A model generated the notes under the pieces. That model made no database searches, was not told where the DNA came from, and saw nothing but the letters and a program-made list of their open reading frames with translations. Of a stretch of 64,000 nucleotides of DNA, positions 27,668 to 39,787 are shown piece by piece (position 1 is the first letter of the stretch; each line of letters starts with the position of its first letter). Source of the DNA: Marinospirillum alkaliphilum DSM 21637 (GTDB lineage Bacteria; Pseudomonadota; Gammaproteobacteria; Pseudomonadales; Halomonadaceae); the NCBI RefSeq assembly GCF_900119735.1, contig NZ_FPJW01000003.1, forward strand, positions 248,001-312,000, read 5' to 3'. Made by a program: the position numbers and the translations under genes.

Positions 27668-28396
27668 TTATTGATCCGCCATGCGCTGGGCTTCAGCCAG
27701 ATCCAGGGTGCCTTCATAAATGGCACGGCCGGTGATGGCGCCGATGATGCCCTGATCGGCCACTTTCAGCAGTCGTTCAACATCACCCAAGTCGGTCACA
27801 CCACCGGAAGCAATCACCGGCAGACCACCCTGTTGTGCCAGGTCGACGGTGGCTTCCAGGTTCACACCCTGCATCATGCCATCACGGCTGATATCGGTGT
27901 AAACAATGCTGGATACGCCATCATCAGCAAAACGCTTGGCCAGATCGGTGGCCTTGATGGAAGAAACCTCGGCCCAGCCATCAGTGGCCACCAGGCCATC
28001 TTTGGCATCCAGACCCACAATGATGTGGCCGGGGAACAGCTTGCACATTTCGGTGACAAACTCGGGCTCTTTCACCGCCTTGGTACCGATGATCACCCAC
28101 TGCACACCGGCTTGCAGGTAATGCTCAATGGTGGCTGCAGTACGAATGCCACCACCGATCTGGATCGGCAGGCCGGGGTTGGCGCGGGCAATGGCAGTCA
28201 CTGCATCACCATTCACCGGCTGGCCATCAAAGGCACCGTTCAGGTCCACCAGGTGCAGGCGGCGGCAGCCTTCCTTCACCCAGCGTGCGGCCATTTCAAC
28301 CGGGTCATTGCCGTAGCTGGTGGAGTCTTCCATGCGGCCCTGTTTCAGGCGCACACACTGACCGTCTTTCAGATCAATCGCGGGGATAATCAGCAT
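27668..28396 (-). CDS. hisA: ProFAR isomerase (HisA)
   Basis: 242 residues, a (beta/alpha)8 barrel. It performs the Amadori rearrangement of ProFAR to PRFAR in histidine biosynthesis. [19 protein letters not shown] includes catalytic Asp8; [34 protein letters not shown] and [14 protein letters not shown] (catalytic aspartate) are all present. It is followed immediately by hisF. Confidence 0.97.
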   Translation of the reverse strand: MLIIPAIDLKDGQCVRLKQGRMEDSTSYGNDPVEMAARWVKEGCRRLHLVDLNGAFDGQPVNGDAVTAIARANPGLPIQIGGGIRTAATIEHYLQAGVQWVIIGTKAVKEPEFVTEMCKLFPGHIIVGLDAKDGLVATDGWAEVSSIKATDLAKRFADDGVSSIVYTDISRDGMMQGVNLEATVDLAQQGGLPVIASGGVTDLGDVERLLKVADQGIIGAITGRAIYEGTLDLAEAQRMADQ

Positions 28397-28422
28397 TGTT
28401 GAGAGGTTCCAGTTTTTGAAAA

Positions 28423-29073
28423 TCAGGGTTTCCAGTTCAGGAAATTTTCCAGCAGTTTCAGGCCGGCAGTGGCACTTTTTTCCGGGTGAAACTGCACTGC
28501 GGCAACGTTATCAGCCGCCATGGCAGCATCCAGTTGCACCGGTCCGTAATCACAGCGGGCCAGCACCTGGTCGCGATGGCTGGCCTGAACATAATAACTG
28601 TGGACAAAATAAAAGCGCTCAGCATCCGGAATGTCCTGCCATAACGGATGTTGCAGCAGCGGGTGAACCTGGCTCCAGCCCATGTGGGGCACCTTCAGGC
28701 GCTCACCACTGGCATCACGCAGGTCGTTGCCGAAAAACTTCACCTGACCGGCAAAATGGCCAAGGCAGGGTACACCGCCATTTTCCTCGCTGGATTCCAT
28801 CAGCGCCTGAAAACCAACACAGATGCCCAGAAAGGGTTTGCTGCTCAGGCATTCACGGATCACTGGAATCAGGCCGGTCTTGTCCATTTCTGCCATGCAG
28901 TCACGGATGGCACCCACACCAGGCAGAATCACCCGTTCAGCCTTGCGGATCAGCTCGGGGTCGGATGAGATGGCAACACGCTGCTGACCGGCAGCAACCT
29001 TTTCCAGCGCCTTGTGGGCTGAGTGGAGGTTGCCCATGCCGTAATCAATGATCACAACATCCGGTTGCATCAC
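28423..29073 (-). CDS. hisH: Imidazole glycerol phosphate synthase, glutaminase subunit
   Basis: 216 residues, a class I glutamine amidotransferase that supplies ammonia to HisF. Motifs: [26 protein letters not shown], the nucleophile [12 protein letters not shown], and QFHPEKS with the His-Glu pair. Its start overlaps the hisB stop by 4 bp. Confidence 0.97.
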   Translation of the reverse strand: MMQPDVVIIDYGMGNLHSAHKALEKVAAGQQRVAISSDPELIRKAERVILPGVGAIRDCMAEMDKTGLIPVIRECLSSKPFLGICVGFQALMESSEENGGVPCLGHFAGQVKFFGNDLRDASGERLKVPHMGWSQVHPLLQHPLWQDIPDAERFYFVHSYYVQASHRDQVLARCDYGPVQLDAAMAADNVAAVQFHPEKSATAGLKLLENFLNWKP

Positions 29074-29663
29074 AGCACTCCCTTGGTGGAAGGCATCTGC
29101 CCGGCCATGCGTTCATCAGCGGCCAGTGCCATGCGCAATGCACGACCAAAGGCCTTGAAAATGGTTTCAGCCTGGTGGTGGGCGTTAAAGCCCTTCAGGT
29201 TGTCGATGTGCAGGGTCACCATGGCATGGTTCACAAAGCCCTGGAAAAACTCCCAGAACAGCTGAGTGTCCAGGCTGCCGATGTTGGCGCGGGTGAACTC
29301 CACATTCATGGACAGGCCGGGGCGGCCGGAAAAGTCGATCACCACGCGTGACAGGGCTTCGTCCAGCGGCACGTAGGCATGGCCGTAACGCACCATGCCT
29401 TTTTTGTCACCCACCGCCTGGGCAAAGGCCTGGCCCAGGGTGATGCCCAGATCCTCCACGCTGTGGTGGTCATCAATGTGGCGATCCCCCTTAAGCTCAA
29501 TCTCCATGTCAATCAGACCGTGGCGAGCAACCTGTTCCAGCATGTGGTCCAGAAAACCGATGCCGGTGTTGCAGACAAACTTTCCGCTGCCGTCCAGGTT
29601 GATGCTAACCTGAATCTGCGTCTCCAGGGTGTTGCGGCTGACACTTGCCGTGCGTGCATTCAT
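29070..29663 (-). CDS. hisB: Imidazoleglycerol-phosphate dehydratase
   Basis: 197 residues, the monofunctional form (no phosphatase domain). It dehydrates IGP. The metal-binding repeats are [41 protein letters not shown] and [19 protein letters not shown]. It is first in the hisBHAF operon. Confidence 0.97.
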   Translation of the reverse strand: MNARTASVSRNTLETQIQVSINLDGSGKFVCNTGIGFLDHMLEQVARHGLIDMEIELKGDRHIDDHHSVEDLGITLGQAFAQAVGDKKGMVRYGHAYVPLDEALSRVVIDFSGRPGLSMNVEFTRANIGSLDTQLFWEFFQGFVNHAMVTLHIDNLKGFNAHHQAETIFKAFGRALRMALAADERMAGQMPSTKGVL

Positions 29664-29700
29664 GGGGTGTTTTTGCCTGTATCAATTCTGCGATTACGAG

Positions 29701-29706
29701 ATTATA
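29701..29706 (-). promoter_or_regulatory. Probable -10 box of the hisBHAF promoter
   Basis: TATAAT on the minus strand, 38 nt before the hisB start. The -35 region is not convincing. No his leader peptide with consecutive histidine codons is seen before hisB. Confidence 0.45.
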
Positions 29707-29802
29707 ACAGTTGAGTCGTGGAAAGGCAGTGCAGCAGTTTTTATGCTTCTTATAGAAATGGTCTAAAATGCAATATCCGGATAACAAAAAAGGAATACTG
29801 CC

Positions 29803-30246
29803 ATGCCCGTAGCGCTGATACAGGCGGATGCCACAACCCTTGCAGATCAACCTGCATGGCGGTGTGATCTGGAAAAGATTTATTCCGAGGCTGAACCCAT
29901 GCGTCGTACGCTGGATGGTGAGCCCATGGATGCCCCCTTGTTCATTGATACGGCTCTGGGGCTGCAAGGTAACTGGTTTGCCGGTGCACTGTTTAATGAT
30001 CACCTGATCGGTGCCGTATTGGTGAGCATGTCCGATGAGGAATGGCAACTGCGTCATCTGTGTGTGCGTGAAGTCACCCGACGCCGTGGCGTGGGAACAC
30101 GCTTGATGGCCTTGGTGGCATCCATGGCGCGTGAGCAGGGATTGCGGGTGAGGGTGCCGGATACCGGTTTAACCATGGCTGATCAGAAGCTGGTTTGTCG
30201 TCTGGGTTATGTGCCCTGTCCTGAGCGGGGTTTTATTCTTGAGTGA
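29803..30246 (+). CDS. panM: PanM/PanZ-type acetyltransferase
   Basis: 147 residues, GNAT fold. LRHLCVREVTRRRGVGTRLMALV is nearly the same as the acetyl-CoA loop of enterobacterial PanZ/PanM, and the N-terminal DLEKIYSEAEP matches its DLQKIW motif. PanM promotes self-cleavage of aspartate decarboxylase PanD and, at high CoA, inhibits it, tuning pantothenate synthesis. panD is not in the window. AAAAAGGA stands 8 nt before the ATG. Confidence 0.8.
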   Translation: MPVALIQADATTLADQPAWRCDLEKIYSEAEPMRRTLDGEPMDAPLFIDTALGLQGNWFAGALFNDHLIGAVLVSMSDEEWQLRHLCVREVTRRRGVGTRLMALVASMAREQGLRVRVPDTGLTMADQKLVCRLGYVPCPERGFILE

Positions 30247-30267
30247 TGATGAGTCAGGGGATGCAAC

Positions 30268-31029
30268 GTGGGATTGACGCTGGTGGTTACACAAACTGAA
30301 AAGGTCGATCCTGCACGCCTGTGTGAAGACTGCAAATACCGGGATAGCTTGCTGGCAAAGGCTGGTTGCCAGCCGGGTGATGCCTGTATCAGGATTGAAA
30401 GTGGTCGCCAGATCGATCGTTTCCTGCAGCGTCATCCCGAGCTGGCTGAGCAGTATCTTGATGATCCTTTCTGGGAGCGGCGTGCCATTGCGGTGCGTTG
30501 GTCTCCTGCGCATCGTGCCATTGAAAAGGTTGCTGATGCGGATGAAACCGTACGCCGTTCGGTGGCTACTCGCCTGAAAGGTGAGGATCTGCTGTTGCTG
30601 GCAGCTGATCCAGATCGTGAAGTGCGCATCACGGTCGCCAGTCGCCTGCCACCCACCCTGCTGAATCGCCTGTTGCATGATGTTGATTATGCTGTGCGCC
30701 TGCAGGTTGCTCGTCGTTTGCCGCCGGGGCAGTTGATGAAGATGGCAAGGGATGAAGACCTGACGGTTCGCAAGGAAGTGGCGCGGCGCTTACCCCCTTT
30801 TGCCCTGCGACTGATGGCTGAAGATGAGGAACCTGAAATTCGTCGTACCGTGACATCACGCATGCTGCCGGAAGAAGCCTGTAGCATGTTGAAAGACAGT
30901 GACTGGAGTGTGCGGGCAACTGCCGTGTTGCAAGTGCCTTTGGCAGCATTAAAGCCGATGCTGGATGACCCGGAACCGGATGTTGCACAACTGGCCAGGG
31001 AGCGCCTGAATGCCGAAAGCAAGGACTGA
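30268..31029 (+). CDS. LRV (leucine-rich variant) repeat protein with N-terminal Fe-S cluster motif
   Basis: 253 residues. Four cysteines (C19, C22, C34, C40 in CEDC...AGCQPGDAC) form the Fe-S motif described for the Azotobacter LRV protein. They are followed by about seven 24-residue helical repeats of the form VR..VA.RLP...L..L..D.D (DREVRITVASRLPPTLLNRL, YAVRLQVARRLPPGQLMKM and so on). It is probably a protein-binding scaffold with a redox cluster; no partner is known. The only sensible start is GTG 30268, with AGGGG 7 nt upstream. It overlaps mtgA by 20 nt. Confidence 0.83.
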   Translation: MGLTLVVTQTEKVDPARLCEDCKYRDSLLAKAGCQPGDACIRIESGRQIDRFLQRHPELAEQYLDDPFWERRAIAVRWSPAHRAIEKVADADETVRRSVATRLKGEDLLLLAADPDREVRITVASRLPPTLLNRLLHDVDYAVRLQVARRLPPGQLMKMARDEDLTVRKEVARRLPPFALRLMAEDEEPEIRRTVTSRMLPEEACSMLKDSDWSVRATAVLQVPLAALKPMLDDPEPDVAQLARERLNAESKD

Positions 31030-31870
31030 GCGCAACAAGGGCAAGGGCGGTATCTGGCGGCAGCGTTTAAAGCGTGGTTTGTGGTTGCCGGTGCATTGGT
31101 TTAATCGTTTTGTTTATCTGCTGGGCCTGATCACTCTGGTGGTGCTGCTGACCGGTGCCACGCTGGTTGGTGCCTTCTTTTACAGCCTGCCGAATGTTGC
31201 CGGGCAATCCTTTGCTGATTTGCAGCAACAAGCCGAACAGCGCGTGCAGCAACGCCTGGAAGTAAAAGATGCCCATTACCGCTGGACACCCCTGCGGGAG
31301 ATCAATCGTGATTTGATGTATGCGGTGGTGATGGCCGAGGATGCACGCTTTTTTCAGCATCGGGGTCTGGATTATGATGCCCTGCTGGATGCCTTTATCA
31401 CCAATCTACGGCGCGGCCAGACCAGCTTCGGTGGCAGCACCATCAGCCAGCAGACCGTAAAGAACCTGTTTCTGACGCCGCAGCAGAGTTATTACCGCAA
31501 ATTGCAGGAAGCGGTGTTAACACGTCGCCTGGAGCAGCATTTTTCCAAAAACCAGATTCTGGAGCTTTATCTGAATCTGGCAGAGTTCGGGCCGGATATT
31601 TATGGTGTGGATGCGGCAGCCCGCTATTATTTTGGCAAGGCACCTGTCCGAATCAATGCTGCTGAAGGAGCATGGCTGGCGCTTTTGTTGCCCAGTCCCC
31701 GGCGTTACCACTATAGCCTGTTCCAGAATCGCAATGTCACCCCGGCCATGCAGCGCAAATATCGCAATGTCCTGCAGGGCATGCGCCAGGCCAATTACAT
31801 CTCGCAGACACAGTACAATCGCTACCTGCCGATGATCAATCGCAGTGACTGGCCGGAACGCCGTCCCTGA
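31010..31870 (+). CDS. mtgA: Monofunctional peptidoglycan glycosyltransferase
   Basis: 286 residues. It polymerises lipid II glycan strands at the inner membrane. One N-terminal membrane helix (FVYLLGLITLVVLLTGATLVG) is followed by the GT51 domain: VVMAEDARFFQHRGLDY with catalytic Glu near 110, FGGSTISQQTVKNLFL, RKLQEAVLTRRLEQHFSKNQILELYLN, YGVDAAARYYFGK. Length is somewhat above the E. coli protein because of a longer N-terminus and a C-terminal tail. Confidence 0.95.
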   Translation: MPKARTERNKGKGGIWRQRLKRGLWLPVHWFNRFVYLLGLITLVVLLTGATLVGAFFYSLPNVAGQSFADLQQQAEQRVQQRLEVKDAHYRWTPLREINRDLMYAVVMAEDARFFQHRGLDYDALLDAFITNLRRGQTSFGGSTISQQTVKNLFLTPQQSYYRKLQEAVLTRRLEQHFSKNQILELYLNLAEFGPDIYGVDAAARYYFGKAPVRINAAEGAWLALLLPSPRRYHYSLFQNRNVTPAMQRKYRNVLQGMRQANYISQTQYNRYLPMINRSDWPERRP

Positions 31871-31958
31871 CGGGTGACTTTTGCCTTCCTTCCTTGGATA
31901 ATGGCAGGTTATTCATTTTCCCTTTGTTGAACCCGAATGCCAGGTCCGTTTCCCTAAC

Positions 31959-33656
31959 ATGAAAGCTTTTATCAGCGAGCAACTCAGCCAGATCATCAAC
32001 CAGCTCAAGGCCAGTGGCCAGTTGCCGGACGATTTCCAGCCCCGCATCCAGATCGACAACACCAAAGACAAGGCGCACGGTGATCTGGCCACCAATCTGG
32101 CATTGATGGCCGCCAAACCGGCAGGCAAAAAGCCTCGTGAACTGGCCGAACAGGTTGTCAGTCTGCTGCAGGCTGATGCCGGCTTCATGCAGCAGGTCAG
32201 CAAGATGGAAATTGCCGGCCCCGGCTTCATCAACTTTTTCCTGTCGCAGGGCGCACTGACTGCAGTGGTGGGGCAGGTGTTGTCTGAAGGTGCCCGTTTT
32301 GGTCAGAGTGATACCGGTCAGGGTGAAAAGGTGCAGGTGGAGTTTGTATCTGCCAACCCGACTGGCCCCCTGCACATCGGTCATGGTCGCGGTGCCGCTG
32401 TGGGTGATTGCCTCTGCCGTCTGCTGCAGGCCACCGGCTGGGATGTGACCCGCGAATTTTATTACAACGATGCCGGTGCCCAGATCAACAATCTGGCCCT
32501 TTCGGTGCAGGCACGTGCCCGTGGTCTGGGGCCGGAAGATCCCAGCTGGCCAGAAGACGGTTATCGGGGTGATTACATCCAGGAGGTGGCCCGTTCCTAC
32601 ATGGCCGGTGACACAGTGGTTGCAGATGACCAGCAGGTTAAGGGTGAAGCTGACCCTGAGAACACTGATGCCATCCGCCGTTTTGCCGTGGCATTTTTAC
32701 GCCGCGAGCAGGATCTGGATTTAAAAGCCTTTGGTGTGGCGTTTGATGTGTACTTCCTGGAGTCTTCCCTTTACAGCGAGGGGCGGGTGGAGGCAGCAGT
32801 AGAGCAACTGATTGCCAATGGTTACACCTATGAAGAAGGGGGCGCCCTGTGGTTGCGCACCACCGATTTTGGTGATGATAAAGACCGGGTCATGCGCAAG
32901 ACCGATGGCGGTTACACCTATTTTGTACCGGATGTGGCCTACCATCTGAACAAATGGCAGCGTGGCTTTAAAAAGGTCATCAACGAACAGGGTGCGGACC
33001 ACCACTCCACCATCACGCGTGTTCGCGCTGGTCTGCAGGCGCTGAAGGTGGATATTCCTGAAGGCTGGCCGGATTATGTCTTGCACCAGATGGTGACGGT
33101 GATGCGTGGCGGCGAGGAAGTGAAAATCTCCAAGCGGGCCGGCAGTTATGTCACCCTGCGCGATCTGATTGATGAAGTGGGTTGTGATGCCACCCGTTAT
33201 TTCCTGGCGGCACGTGCCCCCACTTCACAGCTGACCTTTGACATTGATCTGGCTCGCTCCCAGACCAATGACAACCCGGTGTATTACATTCAATACGCCC
33301 ATGCCCGCCTGTGCAGTGTGGCGCGTCAGGCGGAAGAAAAAGGTTATGGCTGGAATGCTGAAGCGGCTCAGGCTTGCCTGGATCAACTGAATACCGATCA
33401 GGAGCAGGCGGTGCTGAATCTGCTGGCGCGTTTCCCGGAAGTGGTTGCCACTGCAGCGCGTGAACTTGAGCCGCACCAGATTGCCCAATACCTGCGAGAT
33501 CTGGCTGCAGCCATGCACTCCTGGTATAACGCCCATCAGTTCCTGGTGGACGATGAAGCGGTGAGAACCGCTCGCCTGGCATTGGCGGCAGCAACCCGTC
33601 AGGTACTGGCCAACGGCCTGGACCTGCTGGGTGTCAGCGCACCCGAATCCATGTAA
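31959..33656 (+). CDS. argS: Arginyl-tRNA synthetase
   Basis: 565 residues, class I. The signature [20 protein letters not shown] contains the HIGH motif. Other landmarks are [54 protein letters not shown] (in place of a strict KMSKS) and a C-terminal helical anticodon domain with HAR.CSV.RQ. The upstream 88 bp contains no clear ribosome site close to the ATG. It is followed by the SPOR gene and hslVU as in Pseudomonas. Confidence 0.98.
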   Translation: MKAFISEQLSQIINQLKASGQLPDDFQPRIQIDNTKDKAHGDLATNLALMAAKPAGKKPRELAEQVVSLLQADAGFMQQVSKMEIAGPGFINFFLSQGALTAVVGQVLSEGARFGQSDTGQGEKVQVEFVSANPTGPLHIGHGRGAAVGDCLCRLLQATGWDVTREFYYNDAGAQINNLALSVQARARGLGPEDPSWPEDGYRGDYIQEVARSYMAGDTVVADDQQVKGEADPENTDAIRRFAVAFLRREQDLDLKAFGVAFDVYFLESSLYSEGRVEAAVEQLIANGYTYEEGGALWLRTTDFGDDKDRVMRKTDGGYTYFVPDVAYHLNKWQRGFKKVINEQGADHHSTITRVRAGLQALKVDIPEGWPDYVLHQMVTVMRGGEEVKISKRAGSYVTLRDLIDEVGCDATRYFLAARAPTSQLTFDIDLARSQTNDNPVYYIQYAHARLCSVARQAEEKGYGWNAEAAQACLDQLNTDQEQAVLNLLARFPEVVATAARELEPHQIAQYLRDLAAAMHSWYNAHQFLVDDEAVRTARLALAAATRQVLANGLDLLGVSAPESM

Positions 33657-33686
33657 GCAAGTTGCCTCAGGGCAGGAGAGATCATC

Positions 33687-34376
33687 ATGGCGCGCGATTT
33701 TGCCAGTCGTCAGCTTAAAAGGAATCAGCCGGACGCCGCCGCGGAAACCATGCGTTCACGCGGTGCGGTGCCCAAAGCTACGGAAGAGGTTGCTCCCACG
33801 GCCAGTGACCTCTGGAGTCGCCTGCCGGGCTGGGGGTGGCTGGCAGTGGGTCTGGTGGCAGGTTTTCTGGTTGCCCAGTTAACCCGACCTTCGGCACCCA
33901 CACCACTGGAAGCCCGGCCACCGGTGACCGAAAAAAATGCCACGGTGGTCAGTAGCCCTGCTAGCACTGCGCAGCCAGCAGCATCAGCAGAACGGCCGCC
34001 ACAGCCGCGCTTTGATTTTTATACCCTGCTGCCGGAAACCGAAGTGATAGCCCCCAAGGTTGAGGCTTATCAGTCCACGCCACGTGAAGCAGAAGACCTG
34101 CCACGATTCATGTTGCAGGTCGGCTCTTTCCGGGCACGCAGTGATGCTGCACGCCTGGAAGAGCGACTGAAAACGCTTGGTTTTGATCGTATCCGGGTCA
34201 ACCCGGTGGAAACGGCCAGTGGTGATGTCTGGCACCGGGTACAAGTCGGCCCTTACCAGGATCGCCGCCTGCTGGCCCGTGCCCAGGATGACCTGGCCAG
34301 GGCTGGACTCGAATTCATGCTGTTGCGCCTGCGTGATGAACCCACAGCACAACCAACAACTGCAGCACCAGAATAA
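33687..34376 (+). CDS. SPOR-domain membrane protein (FtsN-like)
   Basis: 229 residues. A basic cytoplasmic N-terminus, one membrane helix (about 50-66, WLAVGLVAGFLVAQL), a proline-rich periplasmic linker, and a C-terminal SPOR domain (about 140-222, FMLQVGSFRARSDAARLEERL ... VWHRVQVGPYQDRR). SPOR domains bind denuded septal glycan, so a role in division is likely. Position between argS and hslV is that of the gene annotated as FtsN-like in pseudomonads. GCAGGAGAG precedes the ATG. Confidence 0.87.
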   Translation: MARDFASRQLKRNQPDAAAETMRSRGAVPKATEEVAPTASDLWSRLPGWGWLAVGLVAGFLVAQLTRPSAPTPLEARPPVTEKNATVVSSPASTAQPAASAERPPQPRFDFYTLLPETEVIAPKVEAYQSTPREAEDLPRFMLQVGSFRARSDAARLEERLKTLGFDRIRVNPVETASGDVWHRVQVGPYQDRRLLARAQDDLARAGLEFMLLRLRDEPTAQPTTAAPE

Positions 34377-34389
34377 TTAAGGAGCACAG

Positions 34390-34910
34390 ATGACCACTAT
34401 TGTGTGTGTGCGTCGTGATAACGAAGTCGTCCTGGGTGGCGATGGCCAGGTCTCGCTGGGTAATACCGTGATGAAAGGCAATGCCCGCAAGGTACGCCGC
34501 TTGTATCATGACCGCATTCTGGCCGGTTTTGCCGGTGGTACAGCAGATGCCTTCACCCTGTTTGAGCGTTTTGAATCCCAGTTGGAAAAGCATCATGGCC
34601 AACTGGTGCGGGCTGCCGTGGAAATGGCCAAAGACTGGCGTACCGACCGTGCACTGCGCCGTCTGGAAGCCATGCTGGTGGTGGCTGATGAAACTGCCAC
34701 CCTGTGCATCAGCGGCACCGGTGATGTGGTGGAACCGGAACATGGCGTACTGGCCATCGGCTCCGGTGGAAACTATGCCTTGGCTGCCGCTCGTGCCCTG
34801 CTGGAAAACACCGAACTGTCTGCCTATGAAATTGTGGAAAAAAGCCTGCAGCTGGCAGGGGATATCTGTGTCTTCACCAACCATCAGATGACCATTGAAG
34901 GCCTGAAAAA

Positions 34911-34914
<4 letters not shown>
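34390..34914 (+). CDS. hslV: ATP-dependent protease subunit HslV
   Basis: 174 residues. Proteolytic dodecamer of the HslUV protease. The N-terminal threonine [28 protein letters not shown] is the nucleophile after removal of Met. [17 protein letters not shown] and [17 protein letters not shown] are typical. AAGGAGC precedes ATG 34390; the stop overlaps the hslU start. Confidence 0.98.
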
Positions 34915-36236
<1,322 letters not shown>

Positions 36237-36250
36237 TGCAGGAAACCCTT

Positions 36251-36661
36251 ATGTTGCAACCGACTGACCAGCGTGCACCTCAGCCGAATCGGGTGCACTA
36301 CAGTAAAACCCGTCATTGCCTGGAGCTGGGTTATGCCGATGGCCAGGCGCTGGAGCTCCCAGCAGAACTGTTGCGGGTGTTGTCTCCCTCTGCTGAAGTG
36401 CAGGGGCATGGCAACCCAAAACTGCAGTTTGGCAAAAAAGACGTGAAAATCTGGAAAATCGAGCCGGTTGGTCGTTATGCACTGAAAATCAGTTTTGATG
36501 ATGGCCACGACTCAGGGCTTTTTACCTGGGATTACCTCTGGCACCTGGGGCAGCATCGTGAGCAGCTCTGGCAGGATTACCTGAACCAACTGGCTGCTGC
36601 TGGTGAAAGCCGTGAACCCCGACTCATTCCCTTGTTTACCGATGCAGGAAAAACCTCATGA
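36251..36661 (+). CDS. DUF971 (gamma-butyrobetaine hydroxylase-like N-terminal) protein
   Basis: About 136 residues. [63 protein letters not shown] fits the DUF971 fold, the small domain found at the N-terminus of butyrobetaine hydroxylases and alone beside hslU in many Proteobacteria. Function unknown, possibly linked to Fe-S or ubiquinone metabolism. ATG 36251 has AGGAAA upstream; ATG 36236 overlapping the hslU stop is the alternative. It overlaps ubiE. Confidence 0.85.
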   Translation: MLQPTDQRAPQPNRVHYSKTRHCLELGYADGQALELPAELLRVLSPSAEVQGHGNPKLQFGKKDVKIWKIEPVGRYALKISFDDGHDSGLFTWDYLWHLGQHREQLWQDYLNQLAAAGESREPRLIPLFTDAGKTS

Positions 36662-37413
36662 CCCAGGAAAAACAGAACACCACCCATTTTGGTTACCAGC
36701 AGGTGCCGGTGGATGAAAAGGTCAAGCGGGTGGCCGGGGTCTTTGACTCGGTAGCCAGTAAATACGATCTGATGAACGACCTGATGTCCATGGGAGTGCA
36801 CCGCCTGTGGAAAAAATTCACCATTGAGTTGTCCGGTGTGCGCAAGGGGCATCAGGTGCTGGATATTGCCGGTGGCACGGGCGATCTCACCATGCAGTTT
36901 TCCCGCCTGGTGGGTGAGGAAGGGCAGGTGATACTGGCAGACATCAACGCCTCGATGTTGAAAGTGGGCCGGGATCGACTGCTGGATCGGGGTTATGGTG
37001 GCAATATCCGTTTTGTGCAGGCCAATGCTGAGTGCCTGCCGTTTCCAGACAATCATTTTGATGTGGTCACCATTGCCTTTGGGCTGCGTAATGTCACGGA
37101 CAAGGACAAGGCACTGCGCGACATGACCCGAATCCTCAAGCCGGGTGGTCGCCTGCTGGTGCTGGAGTTCTCCAAACCCACCAATCCGTTGATGACCAAG
37201 GCCTATGATCTTTATTCCTTCACCGCTCTGCCTTTAATGGGCAAACTCTTTGCCGGTGACAGCGACTCTTACCGTTACCTGGCTGAGTCGATCCGCATGC
37301 ACCCGGATCAGGATACCCTGAAGGGCATGATGGAAGCGGCCGGGCTCAGTGAAGTGGAGTACCACAACATGACCTCCGGTGTGGTTGCCCTGCACCGTGG
37401 CATCAAGCTGTAA
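36658..37413 (+). CDS. ubiE: Ubiquinone/menaquinone methyltransferase UbiE
   Basis: 251 residues. C-methylates demethoxyubiquinol and demethylmenaquinol. [42 protein letters not shown] (SAM-binding motif I) and [34 protein letters not shown] are diagnostic. First of ubiE-ubiJ-ubiB. Confidence 0.97.
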   Translation: MTQEKQNTTHFGYQQVPVDEKVKRVAGVFDSVASKYDLMNDLMSMGVHRLWKKFTIELSGVRKGHQVLDIAGGTGDLTMQFSRLVGEEGQVILADINASMLKVGRDRLLDRGYGGNIRFVQANAECLPFPDNHFDVVTIAFGLRNVTDKDKALRDMTRILKPGGRLLVLEFSKPTNPLMTKAYDLYSFTALPLMGKLFAGDSDSYRYLAESIRMHPDQDTLKGMMEAAGLSEVEYHNMTSGVVALHRGIKL

Positions 37414-37434
37414 TTCCGGAGCCTAGAGACCCTT

Positions 37435-38073
37435 ATGGCCCTTCCCCTGAGTCTGCTGGCCGGACTGGAAAGTCTCATCAACCCCCTGTTGCGTCAGGCT
37501 GTTGCACGTGAAGGTGCGGCGGCTGCAGCCCTGCAGGAATTACATGGCTCGCTGCTGGAGCTGCGTGTCACCGGGCTGGATGTGCAGGTGCAACTGCAGG
37601 TGAACCACGAAGGACTGAGCCTTTATCGTCAGGCCGATGTTCAGCCTGATGCCTGGATGGAAGCCAGCCCGGCGTCTTACCTGAAAATGGCAACTCGCCC
37701 CGATGCCTCAGCGGTGTTATTCAGCCCGGAAGTACAGATTGGTGGCGACACTCGCAAACTGGAGTTGTTACAGGATCTGATGTCCGGTCTTGGTCTGGAT
37801 GCTGCAGAGTTAATCCATCAGTTCACCGGGCCATTGCCACTGGCTTTACTCCAGTCTGGAATGAGTCGTTTACTGGGTTTTGGTCAGCGCTTCAGCCAAA
37901 GTGCCGGGCAGGATCTGAAGGATTATCTGGACGATGAAACCGGCCTGTTGCCGGGTCGCAACAGCCTGCATCTGCTGGAGGATGCACTGGGTGAACTGCG
38001 TCTGGACGTTGATCGGCTGGAAGCCCGCATCCGGCTGCTGGAGCAGACCGGAAACAAGACTGGAGAGCATTGA
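37435..38073 (+). CDS. ubiJ: Ubiquinone biosynthesis accessory factor UbiJ
   Basis: 212 residues. SCP2-type lipid-binding domain at the N-terminus (LLRQAVAREGAAAAALQELHG, SPASYLKMATRPDASAVLFSPEVQIGGDTRKLELLQDLMSGL) and a C-terminal coiled coil (LGELRLDVDRLEARIRLLE). UbiJ scaffolds the cytosolic ubiquinone-synthesis complex with UbiK. It lies between ubiE and ubiB, as is standard. Confidence 0.93.
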   Translation: MALPLSLLAGLESLINPLLRQAVAREGAAAAALQELHGSLLELRVTGLDVQVQLQVNHEGLSLYRQADVQPDAWMEASPASYLKMATRPDASAVLFSPEVQIGGDTRKLELLQDLMSGLGLDAAELIHQFTGPLPLALLQSGMSRLLGFGQRFSQSAGQDLKDYLDDETGLLPGRNSLHLLEDALGELRLDVDRLEARIRLLEQTGNKTGEH

Positions 38074-39711
38074 GTGGGACGTTTTTATCGTGCCTTGCGT
38101 ATTACCTGGGTGGTGGTCCGTTACCGCCTGGATACCCTGATTCCGCAGGAACGCCTGCCCTGGCTGCTGGTGCTGTTGCTCAGGCTTAACCCCATGCGGC
38201 TGATCCCCGTAGGCAGATACACGCGTGGTGAACGCCTGCGACTGACCCTGGAGGAGCTGGGCCCGATTTTCATCAAGTTTGGCCAGATGCTCTCCACCCG
38301 GCGTGACCTGCTGCCATCGGATGTGGCTGATGAGCTGAAAAAACTCCAGGACCAGGTGCCCCCTTTCCCTGCTGAGCTGGCGCGTAAAACCATCGAACAC
38401 TCCTTGCGCATGCCTGTGGCGGAAGCCTTTGCAGAGTTTGGTGCCGAGCCGCTGGCTTCTGCTTCGGTGGCCCAGGTGCACACCGCCCGGTTGCATACCG
38501 GAGAAGAGGTGGTGGTGAAGGTGATTCGTCCGGGCATCAAGCAGGTGATCCGCAAGGACATCCAGCTGCTGTACATGCTGGCCAGATTAACACTGAAACT
38601 GGTGCCCGATGCCCAGCGCCTGCATCCGGTGGAAGTGGTGGCTGATTATGAAGTCAGCCTGATGGATGAGCTGGACCTGCAGAAAGAAGCCGCCAGCACG
38701 TCGCAGTTAAAGCGCAACTTTCAGAATTCTCCCCTGCTTTATGTACCGGCCATTCACTGGTCCTTCACCCGCAGGAACCTGATGGTGCAAGAGCGGATTT
38801 ACGGGGTGCCGGTGGCCGAAGTGGAAACCCTGAAAGCCCGTGGCGTGAACATGAAAAAGCTGGCCGAGCGCGGAGTGGAGATTTTTTTCACCCAGGTGTT
38901 CCGGGACAACTTTTTTCACGCCGACATGCACCCTGGCAATATTTTTGTGGACACCAGCCTTCCTGAAAGTCCGCGCTACATAGCCATTGACTGCGGTATT
39001 GTCGGTTCGCTGAGCATGGAAGACCAGAACTACCTGGCGCGCAACCTGCTGGCATTTTTTGAGCAGGACTATTACGAGGTGGCCAGGCTGCACATCGAGT
39101 CTGGCTGGGTGGGTGAAGGAACCCGTGCCAATGAATTTGCTGCCGCCATTCGGGCGGTGTGTGAGCCCATTTTTGAAAAACCCCTGAAAGACATCTCTTT
39201 TGGTCAGGTGCTGCTGGGATTATTCCAGACGGCCCGACGCTTCAACATGGAAGTGCAGCCACAGCTGGTGTTGCTGCAGAAAACCCTGTTGAACATTGAA
39301 GGCCTTGGTCGCCAGCTTTATCCCGATCTGGACCTGTGGACCACCGCCAAACCCTTTCTGGAAAACTGGATGAAACAGCGTGTAGGCCCCCGTGGCATCC
39401 TGTTAAAAGCCAAGGAAAAACTGCCAGACTGGCTGGAGCAGATTCCTGAGCTGCCGCAACTGGCTCACGAAGGGTTAAGTCAGTTCCGCAACTGGCAACA
39501 GGATCATCTGGAACAACGTCGCCTGCTGCGTGACATGCGCGATGAAATGATTGCCGGGCGGCGGCGTAATGGGCAGTTGTTGCTGGCTGTATTGCTGTTG
39601 TTAATGGCACTGGTTTCTGGTGTCGGCGAACAGCTGCTTCCGCTGTTACAGGGTGATTGGCAGCCCTGGGTGTTGGGTGGCATTGGTTTGTTATTACTGC
39701 TGCGACGTTAG
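38074..39711 (+). CDS. ubiB: Ubiquinone biosynthesis kinase-like protein UbiB
   Basis: 545 residues. Atypical kinase/ATPase: [20 protein letters not shown] (KxGQ motif), [36 protein letters not shown] and [10 protein letters not shown]. Two hydrophobic segments at the C-terminus anchor it in the membrane ([29 protein letters not shown]). The start is GTG 38074 directly after the ubiJ stop, with GGAG upstream. Confidence 0.97.
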   Translation: MGRFYRALRITWVVVRYRLDTLIPQERLPWLLVLLLRLNPMRLIPVGRYTRGERLRLTLEELGPIFIKFGQMLSTRRDLLPSDVADELKKLQDQVPPFPAELARKTIEHSLRMPVAEAFAEFGAEPLASASVAQVHTARLHTGEEVVVKVIRPGIKQVIRKDIQLLYMLARLTLKLVPDAQRLHPVEVVADYEVSLMDELDLQKEAASTSQLKRNFQNSPLLYVPAIHWSFTRRNLMVQERIYGVPVAEVETLKARGVNMKKLAERGVEIFFTQVFRDNFFHADMHPGNIFVDTSLPESPRYIAIDCGIVGSLSMEDQNYLARNLLAFFEQDYYEVARLHIESGWVGEGTRANEFAAAIRAVCEPIFEKPLKDISFGQVLLGLFQTARRFNMEVQPQLVLLQKTLLNIEGLGRQLYPDLDLWTTAKPFLENWMKQRVGPRGILLKAKEKLPDWLEQIPELPQLAHEGLSQFRNWQQDHLEQRRLLRDMRDEMIAGRRRNGQLLLAVLLLLMALVSGVGEQLLPLLQGDWQPWVLGGIGLLLLLRR

Positions 39712-39787
39712 GTGGCTGGTCGGCTCCGGCGCTTTCCGTTATGCTTGGCCCCCTGTTCTGAAAGCAAGTGATAAAGGTTGGATTGGC

